Source: Cycas panzhihuaensis
Lineage: Eukaryota > Cycadophyta
Reading direction: 5' to 3'
NCBI GenBank assembly: GCA_023213395.1
Contig: CM041465.1
Coordinates: forward strand, 181,419,741-181,483,740
Length of the DNA: 64,000 bases
The position numbers were made by a program, and so were the translations under genes. Below the pieces are notes generated by a model, which searched no databases, was not told the origin of the DNA, and saw only the letters and a program-made list of their open reading frames with translations. Shown here piece after piece: positions 36,714-49,730 of the stretch (within the stretch, counting starts at the first letter, position 1; the number at the start of each line of letters is the position of its first letter).

Positions 36714-38366
36714 AAATTCACTTAATAATAGAATTTATAACTATATGTGTTGGGCATTATCTAGACTCTATTAGGCTTGTGATGGAAGCTTTCAAGGGCT
36801 AATTAGGCATATTGGACGATTCCATATGCTTGATAGGTAACATCTGAAGGTGGTTCGATTGTGGTAGGCTACATTGGGCTCATTCTCAAGGCATTAAACT
36901 CTATTTAAAGGTTCTTTGGATATATTGGGCATCAAATCTTATGCCTAGACAACAAAACTATTATTGTCATCTTCCATGGGCATGATTAGATCCATTTAAG
37001 AAGTTTTTAAGCTTATGTTTAAGGTGTGGTAATGCATTATATTATATATAATGCTTATTTTATAGTTGATTCTCTTGTTTAAAGGTTGTTAGTCTATTTA
37101 TACTAGTGCGAATGCTAGCATGGTGAATCGTGATCTATTAGAGATGTAGTGATTTATAATCAAGTTTATATTCTTCTCTAAGCTTACAAACCTTGGGATA
37201 TGATCATAATTATTAATTACTCATCTTTGTGTATTTTTTAAAGTAATATATACCTTAAAAGTTGTGCTCACGTCTCTTTAGTAGAAGTCATTGTATATTG
37301 TAGTAAAAAATTCTTAATTGATAAGTGATTTAATCATTGGCTAAAAGTATGAATTTGAAGGATTAAGAAATGGAGATGATTCAGAGTATGTTGGAATCCA
37401 TGCAAAGCAATTTGGAGCTTGTTTATTAGTCATTTAGAGGTTGTGTTCATTACATACATCCACATGAAAAATACTTTGATGTCATAAAAATCTATGGTAA
37501 ATCTATGTGTAAATTAGTTGTGTTGAAGGCTCATTCTAGTATAGAGACGTCATATAATGATTTTGCTTGACGAGTGCTCATTTTAAAGCTTATTTAGAAT
37601 GTGAATATTTATTGCGATGGAGTATGTTGTGTGTATTTATGAGCCACTATGGGTGGTATGATGGTTTGCATGTGTATTAGATTAAGTGATAGTATTATGC
37701 TTGTTATTTATTTAAAAGCACATAAGTAAGTGAATTAATGTGATAATTCTTTTTAAAATATTATGATACATGTGAGAGGCAATATTATGTATTTAGAGAG
37801 TATGAAGTTATATATGGAGCATAAAGACCATACATATGAAGTGTGAGGCTACATATGTAATATGTGAAACCATCATGAAGTGTGGAGGCCATATACGAAG
37901 AATAAAAGTCATGTTTAAAGCATTGGAGTATTGTCCTAGTATGTTTGAAGGCATATGAACCTTCAAAACATTATCAAAATTTATGTCTCAAGCCAATATA
38001 AAGCTATTCAAGATGTAGATTGCATGGCATGCAAAAGAAGATATTTTGGGAACCCTTTGCATAGTTGTAAGAGAAAGCACTAAGCCCATATATAAGTACA
38101 AAGTTTTTTACAAAGGTATGACATGGAGAGAAGTCACAGAAGAAATAGATTTAAGGTACCTTTTAGAAGTAGGCATATATAATTGTTAATAGGAGTGATT
38201 TGAAGGAGACTTAAATGAGTGAAGTTTATAGTTATGGGCTAATGAAGCTATCATTAACTTTGGATCAAATAACACTTATTCATGACTTGAATAGTGTATA
38301 CCAATGTAAGATTTATGTTAATTTAGAAATTTAGCAAAATTATCCTTAAGGAGGGTGGGGAGGGTA

Positions 38367-38818
38367 TGTCAAATACACACATGACAAGAAGGGAAATTCC
38401 AACCTTTACTAGAGATTTCAAATTGTAGATCAAATACCCACTTCTATATTAAGGGGGGAGTTAGAGTGATAATTAAGGTTAACTGCTTATGGTTAATTCT
38501 AAGTAGTGATTATTTAATATTAAGCCAAAAGACATGAATACCAAGACTTGCAACCATTGGTTAATTCACCATTTGGGGTGTTACATAAACCCTTAGGTGG
38601 CATTTATAATATAGGTCAACTATAGTAAGGAAGATGTTCCAATTAAGATTGGAAGAAAGATAGTCAACCATTTTTTCTATGTGAGTTTCTTTCTAAAAGT
38701 GTTTTTCCATATTAAACTTGTATACTATATACCTATGCTCTTTTATATTTGCTTGCATATATATGATCAAGATCCTTATTATTAAAAAATGTATGATTTA
38801 TAATTTCATATTCTTTCA
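38367..38818 (+). mobile_element. Copia-type LTR 1 in copy B
   Basis: Counterpart of 8417-8868. Starts tgtcaaatac after gaggg tracts. Confidence 0.7.
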
Positions 38819-39479
38819 TAAACGATAGGTAGAAATAACTTTATAATCATATTAGGATGGGTATTGTTTATATTGACAAATTAGTGTCTCATTATATGTA
38901 GAATCCTTAAGAGCCACATTGGGTTATAACAAAACAAATATAGAGATATTTAGAGTAAACTCTTAATCTTAGTATGGAGTATCTTGGTAGTGGAGATATA
39001 AAGTTGTATGGCTATACTGATGTAGATTGGGGAGAAGACTGTGATAATTAGAAATCTACTACTTAACATGTGTTTGGTATTGGCAATGGATTTATATCAT
39101 GGCAATCAAAGAAGCAATAGGCAATGACACTATTTTATATAAAGGCAGAGTATGAAGGACTAACTTTTGGTGTAAGAGAAGTTTTATGGTTACAAGGACT
39201 TTTAGATATCCTTAGTATATCTTATAGCACCCTAATTATTTTAGTCACTAAATAAAGCATTATTCATTTATCAAAGAATCTAAAGTTCATATACATACAA
39301 AGCATATTAAAATCTAACACCAATATATAAGTGAAATGATCAAAGCAAGGAAATTACAAATTGGCTTTTGCCCGAGTGAGAAGTAACTTACATAAGTATT
39401 TACCAAAGTACTTACTAAAGATTACTTCACCAAGACTCATACCATATTGGGATATAGAGAAGTTATTTTTAAGGGGGTA
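38819..39479 (+). pseudogene. Copia RNase H fragment in copy B (decayed)
   Basis: Counterpart of 8869-9536. It reads DIKLYGYTDVDWGED and related blocks near 38994-39180, with stops. The two copies carry partly different stops, so they decayed independently after the duplication. Confidence 0.75.
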
Positions 39480-39885
39480 TGTATTAACAAGGATGTTCTA
39501 GCCTTCATTGGTGATATCAAACTATAGATTGAATCTCCACATTTGCATTAAGAGATGATGGTAGGATGGCAGACATTATTAAGCTGCAAGGTTAATGTTA
39601 AATATGGATTAGTTAATATAAAATTAAAAGGTATGAATATTTCAGAGGATCACAACCATTCAAGTTGGATGTACTATTTAGGGGATTACAAATGACCCCA
39701 TAGTCTACTATAAACTCATCCATGTATTATTAATGTGATCTATTAATCTTTTGTAATGAATTTTTTGTTGAAAATTTTTCCCACATAAAACTTGTGTATG
39801 GTGTATATGTGGTCTTTGATCATTTCTTATTATGTATGGTCAAGATCCTATAATTTAGAATACATGTATGCTTCATGTTTCTTCA
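39480..39885 (+). mobile_element. Copia-type LTR 2 in copy B
   Basis: Counterpart of 9537-9943, starting after the tract aaggggg. Confidence 0.7.
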
Positions 39886-41568
39886 CATATTATGATATGG
39901 TATTTGAAGCTTCTATTAAGTTTATTGCACTATATCTTGGATCACATCTTAGGATCACTAAATCAATCTTATTTAGAAAATAGTCTACTAATATATTTGG
40001 AAGACACCTAAAGGTGTCATAATATAAAACTAAACTCTTATTTGACATTAGCAAATGTCATATATTAGTGTGAATGGAGGACATTAGTGTGTACAATATG
40101 ATATAATTAGTATTGATGAATAATACCAACCACTGTATAATGTTATAGCTAGTCCTAATAACTTCTTTAGATTCACCTTTAAAGAGTTCTTGATACTAAA
40201 GAAATATCTAGATGTCTCTACATAATTACTAGACTATTATAATAGTGAAATAAATTCCTATATAGGATGGAAGGGAAGCTAACTCTATGGTATATATAAT
40301 GTTAATTTAAGACGGGGTCATTTGGGAGTTAGTAGATAGAAGGCCCTAACCTTAGTACCTTATAATATAGAGGCCTAATTTAGATGAGGTTAGAATATTG
40401 ATAGGATCTAATATATACTTTATATTATATTGACATATATGAAACTAGCTTAGAGAATTGACTTATGCCTTAACTCAATACAAACTCTATAATTTCTCTT
40501 AGTGATCTTGACTCATGAATTGGTAATATGTGATATAATGGAAATTGGGGTTCTATAGATTAGGCATAAGAAGTTGACTTAGTAGAAAATGATAAGAAAG
40601 GAAAGGAAAAAGAAAATTCTATTATGCTCTATGACTCATCCACTTAGGATATTAGATGTTGTATCATATGAGATGTTTATTACTATATATGTTAAACATA
40701 TCATGCCATGTCGCATGATGCTAGATATGCTAGTGTTAGGTATTACAAATCATGTTATTATTTTATTCACATGGGTCACATATGATGGATAGTGACATTG
40801 CGATTAGTATTTATGATGCCCCTTAAAGCATAAGGTCTTGAGATATAATATAAATGAAATAACTTACTAATCGATAATGTATTTCTATATTTCTTTCTTT
40901 TCATTCCTTTTTGTTCACTTAAGATTATTTTAGGGTCATCTTGCCTTTTATACCTTTATTCTTTCTTTGAAGGTCTACAATATAAGAATTTCAACTCTTC
41001 TACCTATTTTTATTACTGACTTGCACTCTAGTTAAGGGGATGAGAAAATTTTAAATAAGATCCATAAAATATGAGAGGGAAGTAAAGATCTACTCTTGAT
41101 ATAATATGGTAGATTGTGATTCTTAAATAAGAAGGTTTTCAACTTGAAGAGAAAATAGATAGTGTTGCCCCTAGCTTTGGGATGATGTAGTGTAGAGTAC
41201 CTATTCTAGGGAAGCTAAGGGACTAGAAAGGCTCTAACAACACTACACCATCCTAATTGATGCAAGTTCATCTATGTGGAGTGCAATATGGCTTAGGTAT
41301 AGTATGAAATATGTAGAATGTCATAAAGACTAGTTTATAACAGAAGGTGGATAGAAGCATGAGAAATGAATGGGAGTGCATAAGGGAATCCTAACATAAC
41401 ATGAATCTACTCTCTTAATAAATCAATATATATGAATATTAAATTTATAATAATTACTTTTAAGCCTTATTAGAACTATTCACACTATACCCTCTATGTA
41501 GGTTATAGTATTTGATGTTACATGCCTTAAAGCAAGCGAGGATGTAGAACCTACCTAACCAACATACC
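39886..41568. other. Non-coding part of composite repeat copy B
   Basis: Counterpart of 9944-11620. No supported gene. Confidence 0.6.
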
Positions 41569-42089
41569 ATCACTTAACATAGATGGTTAAAATATGAAAG
41601 GATGAAAAAAAAAAACTTAGAATTCTAAAGAAAGGAAAGTGAATGTTGTTTATACTTATGTCTCCACTCCCTTTGTTTAATGAAGGGAAGAAGATAGGAT
41701 GGGAGATTTTCTCTTATGCCTCCTATGTTTTTTGTATTCAAAGATAAAGATATGAAGACCTTCATATAAATAGTCTTTATATAAAGATATTGAGATAATA
41801 GTATTAGTTATATATTTCCTTTTTATAAAGAGAACATTATGGCATAAATAATGAAGAGAATACATGCCTTTTAATTATTTAGTAGTGTTTAAATGTAATG
41901 GTTTTTCTAACTTTACTTAAGATAAGGTTAAGGAGTATGAATTTATAGATGTGATATAAATTGTATTAGATCTGTAGGTAGCTTTTAGTTATGGATCTAA
42001 TTCATTCCATTTAGATCCATAAGATTTAGCTCTGAGTTATGGATCTAATTCATTCTAAAGGTATAAATTGATGATAAATCGATCTTAGA
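41569..42089 (+). repeat. Left member of the 520-bp duplication flanking the Tat region
   Basis: Aligns from caacataccatcacttaac to gatcttaga with 58790-59309 at about 95% identity. Both share small changes not in copy A (aacatacc for aacattacc, and a longer A run). Confidence 0.9.
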
Positions 42090-42092
42090 AGT

Positions 42093-44830
42093 TGAACCGC
42101 ATCTGCGGGATGGTCACTATGCTTGATAGGAATCGAGGTGGTCAACAGCTGAAGCTGGGGGTATGGATGGAAACCTATAAGCAAGAGGGAACACCACATG
42201 GGGCATCCGTGTGCCAGAGCATGAGTTCGAGACCCACGAACGGTGCCCAACTACCTCGGAGTAGCTTTCAAATCCGACAGGGAAGACATACACGGGGGTA
42301 CCCTGGATGGTCTCAAAGAGGAAGGTCCTCCCACCCTTGGATGGCCATAAGGGGAGAGGAGAGACCCTCGAAGGAGGGGTTTCTATGGTGAAAGAATGCG
42401 AGACAGAAGAGTATAGGCAAAAGGCCTAGGACAAACGTAGGTAGGCTTCCCTTAGCTTAATTGGCCTAAAGAAAATCTAACCAAGGAAAGGGATGGGAAA
42501 AGGGTAACTAAGAGCTACTCTCCCTATCTCTCTCTCTTTCATTCAATGACAAAAGGCTAAGAGAAAAAAAGGGAACAAATGTCTTATGTGCATTCAAGCA
42601 TGCAAGCCAAATGAAGTGTAACTAAGGGTGCTTTAAGACTATATAGGAAAAAAGGAGGAGGAATGCAATCCCTACTATGTCCTTTTCCTATAAAAGATAA
42701 GCACACAACACACTTATGCAAGTAAATGCAAGTAGTTAGTTTATTACCCCTCTTTACCTTTATATAATCTATTAAGCAAATGCAATAGATATTAGATAAG
42801 AGCATAAAAAGGGAAGAGGTGGATAGAGAGAGGGAACGCGTACCCAGGAAGTGTAGGGGTTGATGAAGAACCTCACTTATGCGCAACGTACGCCCTCTCA
42901 CCAATAGTTAGTGCATAACCAAAGTTGGTATGGAGAACATGGGCTTCCTTACCTTCCCCATACAAAAGACAAAGCAAAGCGGGAAAAGCGAAGAAAGCAA
43001 GTAAATGTACCAAGAAGTAAGCAAAGTAAAAGAGGAGAGAAGGGTAAAGGCTCACCCAGAGTCGTACATTCTTCCTCTTCATGAACTTTGCTTTAAACAT
43101 GCATCCACAAGAGTCTTTCCCTTCCAAGAAGGGACTGCAAGATACTATATAGGCAAATATATGATATGAATGCTAAAATTTTATATTTTAGGTTAGTGGA
43201 ACTACTACTGAAAATAGTTATACTTTCCTCAAAGTAAAACCACGCATGGCAAGCAAGAAGGGAAAGGGTAGCCTTAGGATGGCAAAACCCTTTGCTAAAG
43301 GTTCTCCATGCAACCTAAAAATACAACAAGGTAAGGGTTATGTGACAGTCTATGAACAACAAATAAGCATGGGGATGAATGATGTAGGATGTAGGAGAGA
43401 TACTTAGGTAACAGAGTCACTATGGACAACAAATCACCATGCAAGCCTCACTAAAGGTCCAAATGGGTGCTGGACAAGGTTAGGGCCATAAAGAAGGCCC
43501 AAAGGAAGAGTGTGCAGGCCTGGAATCAGTGCAGCAAGGGCTACATACGCTAATATCTAGTGTAGGCTTAGATTCCACCCACTCCTAGTTAACTTAAGGA
43601 AAGCATGGGTGCAGGAGAGGAAGGAAGGGAAGGGGTTTGCCCTTGGGGAGTAGGTCTAACTGGGATGGAGCCTGCCTTACTCCCTTCACCCAATCCTTGT
43701 ATGCCCTCTCCTGCAGCTTTCTTGAAGAAAACCAACGAAGAAATGAGATGGAAATCAAGGTATACAAAGCTAAACATAAGGAAAAGCAATCCTTTGTACA
43801 GCCAAAGGATAAAAGAGAAGGAAAAATACACTTTCAAATAGGCTCTAATGGAATGAATACATACTAAATCATGAAAATAAAGTAAAGGGTACCTGCTAGG
43901 CTATGTTGAGGGTAGATTTACACCTACAACCAAAGAAAGAGAGCAGGTCCTACAAGGTTTGCAGGGTATTTCCCAAAGTGGAGTTGTAGAAGACACTTGC
44001 TGGGTGAAGTTGAGGAAGAACCAAAGAGATCTTGCTTGGAAATGCTTGGAGGAGGGTCTCCCACCATGAAATAGAGCTGTTGCAGGTAGAACTTGAGCTA
44101 GAATGGTAGAAAACACAGAGTTGCATGTGCATCTATGAAGGAGAGGAGGAAGGGAGCAGAATTATATCAACAGAATGTGATGTTTGAGAGCTAAGAGATG
44201 TGAAATGAGGAATTTTTTAGGATAAATACTTATCCCAACCCTAATAGAGCGATTAGGATGTGAATATGGCTAAGTTGGTCATTTATCCATATGGCAATTC
44301 TATGAAAAGAGCAAGAATTTCCATGGTGGATAAAAAAAATGAAGTGTAACAGTCGCACCATGGTAAACTTCACGGTACCACTTAGTTTACAATGATGCGA
44401 GACCAGGAGACTAAAATGGCAATGGCTAAGGTTCTAGGAGCCCTTGGAAAGAGGTGTGACAGGCCTGTGAGGGGCTAGGCCTCCTGTCTAAGTGGATAGG
44501 GACAGTCTGTATGGCATGTGAACTAGACCAAATGAGGCACCAAGAGCTAGAAATCCCAAAAATGTCATGATGGGGACACAAGATCAGGGTATGAGTGGAT
44601 CATACAAACTAAGCGAGGACTGAGGTGACATGGAGGTAGCGCGAAGGGTTGTAGAGTGCCATGGAGATGCCTACCTTGCGAAAAGTATGACAAGAAGTAT
44701 GATGGCACTCTACAACCCTTCGTGCTACAACCCTTCGCCAAGGGTTGTAGGGTCTTCTCACGCTACAACCCTTCGCGATTTCCCCAACCGCTGGTAGAGA
44801 GCGGGCCACGAGAAGACCACCCTAGGATGC
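42093..44830 (-). repeat. 3' LTR (left) of the Tat region
   Basis: About 2.6 kb, from tgaaccgcatctgcggg to about 44702, aligns with 55984-58622 at roughly 90%. Beyond 44640 it carries rearranged inverted repeats absent from the other LTR, so its outer U3 boundary (about 44820) is uncertain. Confidence 0.8.
44638..44825. repeat. Cluster of inverted repeats in the 3' LTR
   Basis: The word ctacaacccttcg or its complement occurs at 44641, 44710, 44725, 44740 and 44763 in changing orientation. The arms 44638-44663 and 44701-44726 form a 26-bp inverted repeat with two mismatches. A second pair, ggtcttctc near 44751 and gagaagacc near 44809, encloses the last copies. Confidence 0.85.
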
Positions 44831-45616
44831 CAAAGATTGCTTAAGAAAGTAAAGAAAGACCCCAAATAGAAGGAGCATTCCCTTTGGAGACCCTAGGGGT
44901 AGGAATGGGCTACAAAAACGAGTCCAGGACTGCGAAACGAGCTAAACGAGTATAAACTCAGGCATGCACGGGAGCGACATATAAAACGAGATGGAAGGTC
45001 CCTAATGAAAATGTATTGGAAGAGTACCATAAATGCACTTAGAGAAATGAGTAAAACGAAGACTATGGAAGTGCAACAGGAAATAGAGCCGGAAGGCAAT
45101 AATGATCAGGGATAAGAGATGGTCTTGAGCACTATCTCAAAGGTGAAAACAGAGAAAGTGCCTATCGGGCCCCCCACCTATATAAGGAAAATTAATGAAA
45201 ATATGATTCATTTTCACGGGCTCATGAACGAATTCAGAGCCCTTCCCTTATGTAACAGAGCGCTACACAACTTTGGAGGCACGCAAAGGGAGATCCGACC
45301 ATTAGATGAAGACCGGGAGACAGTCATTGAGATTAGGATGACGAGATGATGACAACACGACCGGATCCAGTGAGTGGATCATCCACACCAAACCCCATCT
45401 CATCATTTGAAAGTTATTACTTTTTATTAAATTTATGTAGTTTTTTGGGCCCCATATGGGTGAGGAACGATCTCTCAAAGTCCAAACTAGACCTAAAGAA
45501 AGGCAGGATTGGGGTATTAGGTAGCCTTGGTCCGAGTGGGCCTGGCTGTGGCTTGCTTTGGGAAACACTTTTGAGTATTTTGGGTGGGAAACCCCCTCTT
45601 TTGGGGGGGTGACATT
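44831..45616. other. Non-coding stretch between the LTR and the antisense ORF
   Basis: No domain was seen. G- and C-runs near 45594-45609 read as a purine tract on the minus strand (aaaagaggggg) and may be a displaced polypurine tract. Confidence 0.45.
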
Positions 45617-45652
45617 CGCGGTAAAGATCGCGGTGCTCCGATCTTTACCGCG
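45617..45652. repeat. Perfect 14-bp hairpin with 8-nt loop
   Basis: Arm cgcggtaaagatcg at 45617-45630 and its exact complement cgatctttaccgcg at 45639-45652, with loop cggtgctc. It lies about 170 bp before the antisense ORF start. Confidence 0.9.
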
Positions 45653-45821
45653 GGGCAGAGTTAATGAAAATAAAGATTAGGGGCCAGGGGCCCCCAAATC
45701 TCGACCAAATGAGGCCGAGGGACAGCCCAGAGGACAGAGGGGTAAGCATAAGTCAGGATCTGACTAGTTTCATGGCATTTTGCAGGTGGTGATTGCGGTG
45801 GAGAATCACGAAAACATCGGT

Positions 45822-47672
45822 ATGACTATGCTGAGCTTTATCGAGATGATGTCTCGTGAGGACAGATAGGTTTTAGCGAGGTGTGGCCTTCTGAAGGTCA
45901 TGAGGATGCCCCAGTACACATCAGACCAGAGGCTACTAGTGGACATTGTGTCAGACTGGGATATACAAAGACATGTCTTCTATTTACCCCAAGTAGGAGA
46001 TATATCGGTGACATCGAGGGATATCCGGAGGATACTAGGGGTGTCGATGACAGGGAGGCTAGCATCATTAGGGGTGTTACCTGGCACTGAGGTAGCACAC
46101 AGAGAGGCAGCGATACTTTTCACTGGGTAGGATAGGTGGGAGAAGTGAGGGATACCTCTCTAGAGTATGGTCATGTCAGGGATTCCTCATGTGAGGAAGT
46201 TGATTACACTATGTATTATGTTCCAGATATCCCAGAAATAAAACTATAGAGACATACCAGGCAACTAGATGGATGCAGTGAGGATATGTGAGGCTAGGGA
46301 GAGGCTAGATTAGTCTACCCTCATAGTGGCAAACCTCGTCGCCTAGTTGGATGCTATTTAGACAACAGGGAAGGGTGGTCTATCATATAACACCCTTCTG
46401 TAGTGTTGGTTTTTTGACCACTTTAGAGTAGTGGCACCAACGGGGGGACCACACCCCATCTTAGAGTGGGCCCCCATGGTACATAGATGGCATACTAGGT
46501 TTAGGGGGACTGAGGACCAGGCACATGTCTGTTGCTTAGTGGAGGCCATATCACTGGACCTCCTTACCATAACTGATTACATATCAAACCCATATCAAGC
46601 GGTGAAGTGGGACAGTGACAATGAGGCAGGCGGGGTAGGAGTAGCCCCAGGAGATGATGGTGATGGAGGAGATATTGGTAAAAGGGTAGGCCCATCAGGA
46701 GCCATAGGAGGAGGTGCAGGTTCAATAGGGACTGCGAGAGGAGAGGCAGGTCCGTCAAGGACCGTAGGAGGAGAAGTGGGCCCCTCAGGAGCTGCAGAGA
46801 AGAGTTGGGTCCTAGTGACCCGAGCCCAAAGGTTGCAGATTGTCAAGAGATCCAGAGAGGCAGCAGCACCCGTAGAGGAGAGGAGAGACACCCCAGTAGT
46901 TGAGGTAGTGGCTGAGGAGGTACCAGAGGAGGAGGAGGTACCTGCAGCTGGTGGAGTACTTGAGGCATAGGTAGTCATTCGAGTCGAGGAGGCCACGACC
47001 GTACTAGGTGAGATGCGACCTTCTCCTGTCATCATTTGATTGCCAAATGTATATATGTTTTTTGATTTTGGTTTGGCATGTATATGGATACGTACTGACA
47101 TGTGACGTGTTAGATTCAGAGGTATATCAGAAATCCAAAGGTTGGTAGAGGCGGTGGTCTAGGAGATGTTCCCCTGGGCCTACGCGGAGGGGAAGCCTCC
47201 TATCCAGGTAGGTGACGAGCCCAGATCAGCAGGTGCCCATACGACAACATTCGCCCTGTTGGTGAGGGCGAGGGATGTTTAGATTACATAGTCCCAGGAG
47301 CACGAGGCACGTGCAGGATGCCTTCAAATAGAGCTAGACATGACTTAAGCTGAGAGAGACACCCTCCAGAGTCAGGTACAGGCATTGGAGGCTCAGGGAG
47401 GAGCTGGAGGGGATGCAGAGAGCTACATCTAGATGGCAATGATGGAGGAGCATCTTCAGGGGATGGAGGAGAGGCTCCACAAAGTAGAGGGGGATCAAGA
47501 TCTTATCCAGGCCCGATATGATCGATTGGTGGATGAGGTGGCCTTGAGATCATCGCAGAGCAGGACATATACAAAAACAACGACGATGACCCCCAAGAGG
47601 CCTCAGGACAAGGGGAGCGAGGCAGGGAGCTCCCAGAGGCACAGGAGGAGCCTAGGAGGAATGTGGTCCTAA
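45822..47672 (+). pseudogene. Antisense ORF with plant-mobile-domain-like protein (decayed)
   Basis: A single plus-strand frame, opposite to gag-pol, from an ATG at 45822 to taa at 47670. Residues near the start read ARCGLLKVMRMPQ, then DWDIQRHVFYLPQVGDISVT, then RDIRRILGVSMTGR. This follows the plant mobile domain pattern 'aGLl...mp ... W..eT.TFhlp.GE.t.TL.Dva.llGl...G.pv'. A later WFFDHF block also fits. Then come Gly-Pro-rich imperfect 10-residue repeats (46680-46800), an acidic stretch (VPEEEEVP) and a heptad-like coiled-coil tail (47340-47560). In-frame stops are present (45867, 46128 and others) without frameshift. PMD and transposase-28-like extra ORFs are known in some Tat elements. 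A role in the element's biology is unproven. Confidence 0.72.
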
Positions 47673-47679
47673 GGAGAGG

Positions 47680-48434
47680 GATCACACAGGCTAAGAGATG
47701 ACGCCCCAGGGGTAGGGCAGCAGTAGAGTAGAGTATAGGAGTTTTGTTTTAGACAGGGAAAAGCATGGACCTCCAGGGAGTCACGATATATAGTCACATG
47801 ATTGTACCCCTCCCTGCAAGGATTCTGGCTTCCCATAGATCATATACCATACCAATTGTACGATATGACACATGCTGATTCTTTTTATGTAAATAAACAA
47901 GGTGATTGATACCCCATTTGATGTATGATGATGTGTATCATAATATGTGATGGATGATGTATGTTTATGTTTACATGTTTATGTATGTATGTGTATGAGG
48001 GTGCACAAATACATGAGGATATAATTGATGATGTTTTGAGCTGATTATTATATGATTTTATGCTATGATATTTGTTCGCGTTATACACATTTTCTTTCAT
48101 GCAGGGCCATATTCCCAACAGAGGTAATAGGTACATGCAAGGCTAGGAGATATGACAGCACACATATCCACATAGGAGCATAATGGGATATGCAAAAGAA
48201 ATGCCCATCAAGAGGGAGTGACGACACTCTAACACGTCATGCTAATTGGGGGGAATGCCTAAATAGGAGGACAAGGTTTTTGGGGGAATAGGAACATGGG
48301 CTCCACAAGAGGAACTTAAAAGGAATGAGAGAGCCACCCTAAGCCGTCATCCAGCATGTGGCTAGGAGGAATGAGAACAAGCTTAGGATGGTAGTTTAGG
48401 CTCATTTCATAGCATGGAGAAGGCAGTGGAGAAG
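47680..48434. other. Spacer between the antisense ORF and integrase
   Basis: Contains a (tgta)n-like stretch near 47920-48000. No supported gene. Confidence 0.5.
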
Positions 48435-49730
48435 TCATGTATAGAATTTTTTGAGGAATTTCCCATTAATGACTTTCTCAAATTCAAGGCCCTCTAGGGT
48501 GACGATCCTATAGGCGCCGTTATCGAGACTCTCAAGAACGACAAAGGGACCGACCCATTTGGGTCCGAATTTGGTCAAGCGATCATGAAGATATTCTAGT
48601 TTGAGGACATGGTTCCTAGGACACAAAGGATGAGAATGAAGGTATTTATCATAAGTCCTTTGCGAGCGGGCTTTGGACGCGAGATTAGCCTAGTAAGCAA
48701 CTAAACGTCTCTTATCCAAAGCCTCGAGATCTACGAGACGAGCTTGATAGATATACTTCTCATCAATAAGACCTCGAAGAGAAACTCGTAGAGAGGGGAT
48801 CTCCACTTCCAACGGGAGTATTGCCTCGGTCCTGTAAACTAGGAAGAATAGAATCATTCCCGTAGCTGCATGGATAGAGGTATATGATAGGCCCACAGGG
48901 CAGAAGGGAGTTGGAGGTGCCAATCTCTCTGAGATTGAGCAACAATTTTCTTTAGGATATTGATAAGAGTTTTGTTGAATGATTCAACCTAACCATTTAC
49001 CTTGGGGTAATAAGGAGAAGAAGTTTTGTGAGAGATCTTGAATTTCTCACAAAGTTCGTCCATCTCCTTGTTACAAAAAGGGGTTCCGTTGTCTGTAATC
49101 AAGACGTCTGGAATTCCAAAGTAGCAAATGATATGCTGGTAGAGGGCGGGGATTCGTAAAGTACTCTGTGGTAATTAAGATGAACTTGTGCTGTGACGAA
49201 GAGGGTGGGGATATGGCCCCAATGAGGTCCAAGCTCCATTGGGAGAAAGGCCATGGAGATATGATGGGATAAAGAGCCTCGAAAGGCACGCGGGAGATGT
49301 TAGCATGCTCTTGGCATCACCGACATCTCAAGGCATAGGCATGGGCGTCCTTAAAGAGGGATAGCCAATAGTAGCCCATATGAAGGATCCTCTGGGCCAT
49401 GGATTGGTCCCCAAAGTGGCCCCCACAAACACTATGGTCGCAGTCGCGGAGTATCTGGTCCACTTCATTGGGAGTGATGCAATGGAGGAGGATCCCATCA
49501 AAGGATCTCTTGTACTATACTTCATCCATAAGGAAGTATTGCTTAGCAGTGGTTTGAATACATGACCTAACCTTGTTACTACCTTCTAGGCAGTATTGCT
49601 GTTGAGTAAGGTACCGTACGATGTCACTATACCACTCACTATTAATGAGTGGAAGGGAAGGAGTACCATAAATAGTCAAGATAGACTCATCAGAAAGAGA
49701 GTCATCAACAGAGGCATCGAATGAGTTAGG
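48435..49730 (-). pseudogene. Integrase of the Tat region (decayed)
   Basis: The minus strand reads the zinc-binding part near 49440-49300 (CDHSVCGGHFGDQS, then YALRCR*CQ). The core start WSLDLIGAISPPSS is near 49240, and FFLVYRTEAILPLEVEIPS near 48850 is the conserved C-terminal block after the core. The end is RLTKFGPKWVGPFVVLE, DNGAYRIV, finishing FLKKFYT at 48435. Stops occur at several Gln/Trp sites, and the core between 49070 and 48950 is damaged. It would join element DNA to the chromosome if intact. Confidence 0.85.

Noticed and set aside
42050-42391. Plus- and minus-strand frames of 66-99 codons at the LTR/host junction
   Set aside because: They cross the boundary between the host repeat and the Tat LTR, and recur at 55939-56163 only because the LTR is repeated.
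46595-47101. 168-codon minus-strand Thr/Ser/Pro-rich frame
   Set aside because: Shadow of the Gly/Pro-rich repeats of the plus-strand PMD-like ORF. No family match.
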